From contig NZ_JBNPNH010000008.1 in the NCBI RefSeq assembly GCF_050314555.1, positions 1 through 64,000 of the forward strand: 64,000 nucleotides of DNA, given 5' to 3'. Origin of the DNA: Spyradosoma sp004558035 (lineage in GTDB: Bacteria > Verrucomicrobiota > Verrucomicrobiia > Opitutales > UBA953). The position numbers were made by a program, and so were the translations under genes. A model generated the notes under the pieces. The model searched no databases. It was not told where the DNA came from and saw only the letters and a list, made by a program, of their open reading frames with translations. Positions 62,198 through 64,000 of the stretch are shown in pieces (position 1 is the first letter of the stretch; each line of letters begins with the position of its first letter).

Positions 62198-64000
62198 TTA
62201 CGCTTTTCTCCGGCGGCGACGCGTTCCCGCGAGCGCGAGCGCCCCGAGACCCGCCAACAGACCGAACACCGACGGCTCCGGAATCGTCATCGTCAGCTTC
62301 AGCGTGTTGCCCGAATAGCTGAGCGACTGCGTCCACGCGCTGAGCGTTTCGCTCAGATTTTCGAGAACGACGACGCTGCCGAGCAAGCTCGTGCAGTCCA
62401 ACTCAAACGCGTTTTCACTGTATTTCAGCGCCGTGTTCGAAATAAGCGTCAACACGATTTCTTCCGTTCCGGCCGTCTGTCCCGTCATATCGACGACGAG
62501 CTTCGCGCCGCTCTCGAGGTCGATGCCGTTCGTGACCGTCACCGCCTTTCCCGCGACGAGTCCGAGCTCGGCGCCGCTTTTGACCGTCGTCTTGCCCGAA
62601 CCGAGCGCGGACGAGCTCGCCGCAACAAGGCGCCCCGCCTCAATCGTTGTCGCACAATCGTAATTATTGCGTCCGCTCAACTTCAGCACGCCGTTTCCGG
62701 TCTTCTTGAAGCCGTTGTTGCCGTCCGAATGCTTCGTGAGAGCTCCGGAAATTTCCAGCATGTCGCCCAAGTTCGTAACTTCGACCATAAACGCGCTGCG
62801 CAACTTGATTTCCGAGGAAATCGTATTATTCGTTCCTGTCGCGGTGACCGTGCCGCCGAAAGTATTGAACGACGCGCCGCCTTCGCTCGAAACCAACGTG
62901 TTTCCTTTAAGCGTGATGTTTTTAGACAAGGTCATGCTCGCATAGTTTTCGCCGTTCTTGTCCGCAATAACGAACTTCGCAAGATTCCCCTCGGCGCCCG
63001 TCATGACGATTCCGCCGTTCGCGTCGTTATACTTGAACGAATCGTGTCCCGTCACCTTAAGCGTACCGCCCGCGTTGACCTTGAACGTCGCCGTATGATT
63101 GGTTTCAGTGCCGGTAAGATTGACCATGCCGCCGTCGTTGATGTTGACCGTGCCGCCGAGCACCGCGGACGACATCATCTTCAGCGTTCCCGCGTTAACG
63201 TCGATGACGCCGCCGAAATTCCCGCGAATCTCCACGGTAAGATTGTTTCCGGTTCCCGCCATCGAAAGCTTTCCCGTGTATCCGGAAAGCGTCCCGATGG
63301 AATAGGTTATCGGCTCCATCGTCCCGCCGCTGATGCTCAAGTCACCCGTTCCGGAAAGCGTCCCGATGGTAAACTTTGTGCCGGAGTCACGGCTCCATTT
63401 AGAGGTGATTGCGCCGGCGCCGTTCATCACGACTTCACGGATAGAAAGAAATTCGGAAGCGTTCTGCGTGTCCTCGATATGGAGCGTGCCGCCTTCGAAA
63501 GTCAGTTTTCCCCACGTCAGTGCGGAAGCGGAGAATTTATCCGCGTCCAAACTCAATTGGCCCGCGAGAACGATGTCGTCAAAAAGCAGGTTGACGGTCT
63601 TGCTGGTCAACTTCGCGCCGGATTCGATTCTGAGCGTGTTTCCGGAAATGGACGCGGACGCGGACGCGCTATCCTTCGTCGTCTGTTGGAACGTGTACTC
63701 CGCGCCCTTGACCGTCATGTCGCCGACCGTCAGCGCGGAACCGTCCGCAAGCTTCACGGTCCTGATTCCCGCCTCCGCGCCGAACGTCACGTTGTCGAGC
63801 GTGTAGAAGATGTCCGCTTTGTCCTCAGAGGAAAGATTGGCGTTCGTCCAGTTCTTGTTCGTCGTGCTCGTGTTCCACGTCGAATTTTCGGAAGTGCCGT
63901 TCCAGACGAGACTTGCAGGCGTGCCCTCCGTAATCGTCACAGCTCCGGAAGTTCCTACGCTGATTTCCGAACGCCCGGAAAAGAGCGAGCCGTCGGACTG
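62198..64000 (-). CDS. second PEP-CTERM surface protein, 5' end outside the window
   Basis: The frame is open from the right edge to the stop at 62198 (600 codons seen); the signal peptide and start are not in the window. The visible part is beta-repeat sequence: LVWNGTSENSTWNTSTTNKNW near the left, strands such as GTLHIEDTQNASEF and GVLKLSGRNNYDCATTIEAGRLVAASSSALGSG, the latter a clear autotransporter-associated repeat. The tail IPEPSVFGLLAGLGALALAGTRRRRRKA is a PEP-CTERM signal nearly identical to that of the 36-kb gene, and so is about 110 bases of downstream DNA. The upstream repeats differ, so the two genes share a 3' cassette rather than being whole duplicates. Confidence 0.87.
   Translation of the reverse strand, partial: QSDGSLFSGRSEISVGTSGAVTITEGTPASLVWNGTSENSTWNTSTTNKNWTNANLSSEDKADIFYTLDNVTFGAEAGIRTVKLADGSALTVGDMTVKGAEYTFQQTTKDSASASASISGNTLRIESGAKLTSKTVNLLFDDIVLAGQLSLDADKFSASALTWGKLTFEGGTLHIEDTQNASEFLSIREVVMNGAGAITSKWSRDSGTKFTIGTLSGTGDLSISGGTMEPITYSIGTLSGYTGKLSMAGTGNNLTVEIRGNFGGVIDVNAGTLKMMSSAVLGGTVNINDGGMVNLTGTETNHTATFKVNAGGTLKVTGHDSFKYNDANGGIVMTGAEGNLAKFVIADKNGENYASMTLSKNITLKGNTLVSSEGGASFNTFGGTVTATGTNNTISSEIKLRSAFMVEVTNLGDMLEISGALTKHSDGNNGFKKTGNGVLKLSGRNNYDCATTIEAGRLVAASSSALGSGKTTVKSGAELGLVAGKAVTVTNGIDLESGAKLVVDMTGQTAGTEEIVLTLISNTALKYSENAFELDCTSLLGSVVVLENLSETLSAWTQSLSYSGNTLKLTMTIPEPSVFGLLAGLGALALAGTRRRRRKA

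Overview
This window comes from a GC-rich Gram-negative bacterium, most likely a member of the Verrucomicrobiota (Opitutales-like). The reasons are two large proteins ending in a PEP-CTERM tail, autotransporter-associated beta-strand repeats, an autotransporter with chlamydial Pmp-style FxxN/GGAI motifs, KDO and heptose genes for lipopolysaccharide, MEP-pathway isoprenoid synthesis and a mostly chromosomal housekeeping gene set. The lineage is inferred. No rRNA or tRNA gene was seen.

Layout. Positions 1-440 are AT-rich and hold the start of a DndC-like DNA phosphorothioation gene, cut by the window edge, plus an unassigned open frame that runs into the end of purA; this looks like the edge of an acquired island. 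From 442 to 10.2 kb: a divergent purA, kdsA, an outer-membrane protein, dxr, the proline pathway proCBA and an orphan soluble histidine kinase. 10.4-13.7 kb: HAD hydrolase, aminotransferase, cmk and plsC. 13.7-16.1 kb: a two-gene RyR-domain/TrkA-type membrane cassette. 16.5-28.7 kb: a DUF3332-like lipoprotein, a lone nuoF, lysA-HAD-ftsK, a PhoBR-like two-component system and two membrane proteins. 28.8-35.3 kb: HU, an unknown small gene, ispA-ruvC-gluQ, ilvB and a heptosyltransferase. 36-40 kb: a PEP-CTERM protein. 40.7-45.9 kb: corA, a diadenylate-cyclase-like gene with an EIIA-like N-terminus, a lone nuoA and a DASS transporter. 46-51 kb: a 1668-residue autotransporter. 51.3-60.6 kb: hydrolase, AspT/YidE-type transporter, pnp-rpsO, der, an esterase and an ATP-grasp protein. 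62.2-64 kb: a second PEP-CTERM gene, cut by the right edge.

The most striking property is not a gene. A short word, GCGGGAACGC with core GGGAACG, occurs on both strands roughly every 300 bases, in several reading frames and between genes. My visual tally is about 200 copies, while base composition predicts only 10-20. Inverted pairs of it form several transcription terminators. This is the pattern of DNA uptake sequences in Neisseria and Pasteurellaceae, and I propose it as an undescribed uptake or genome-marking word. The same word contains GAAC/GTTC, a known Dnd phosphorothioation target, which gives a testable link to the dndC fragment.

Intergenic regions carry at least four further repeat families: a 120-170 bp inverted-repeat element (four copies plus a half), hairpins whose stems vary while a TTCC/GGAA-type loop stays constant, degenerate phrase-like repeats, and a tandemly duplicated block of about 370 bp at 61 kb. 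They concentrate next to the surface-protein genes, which may be recombination hot spots.
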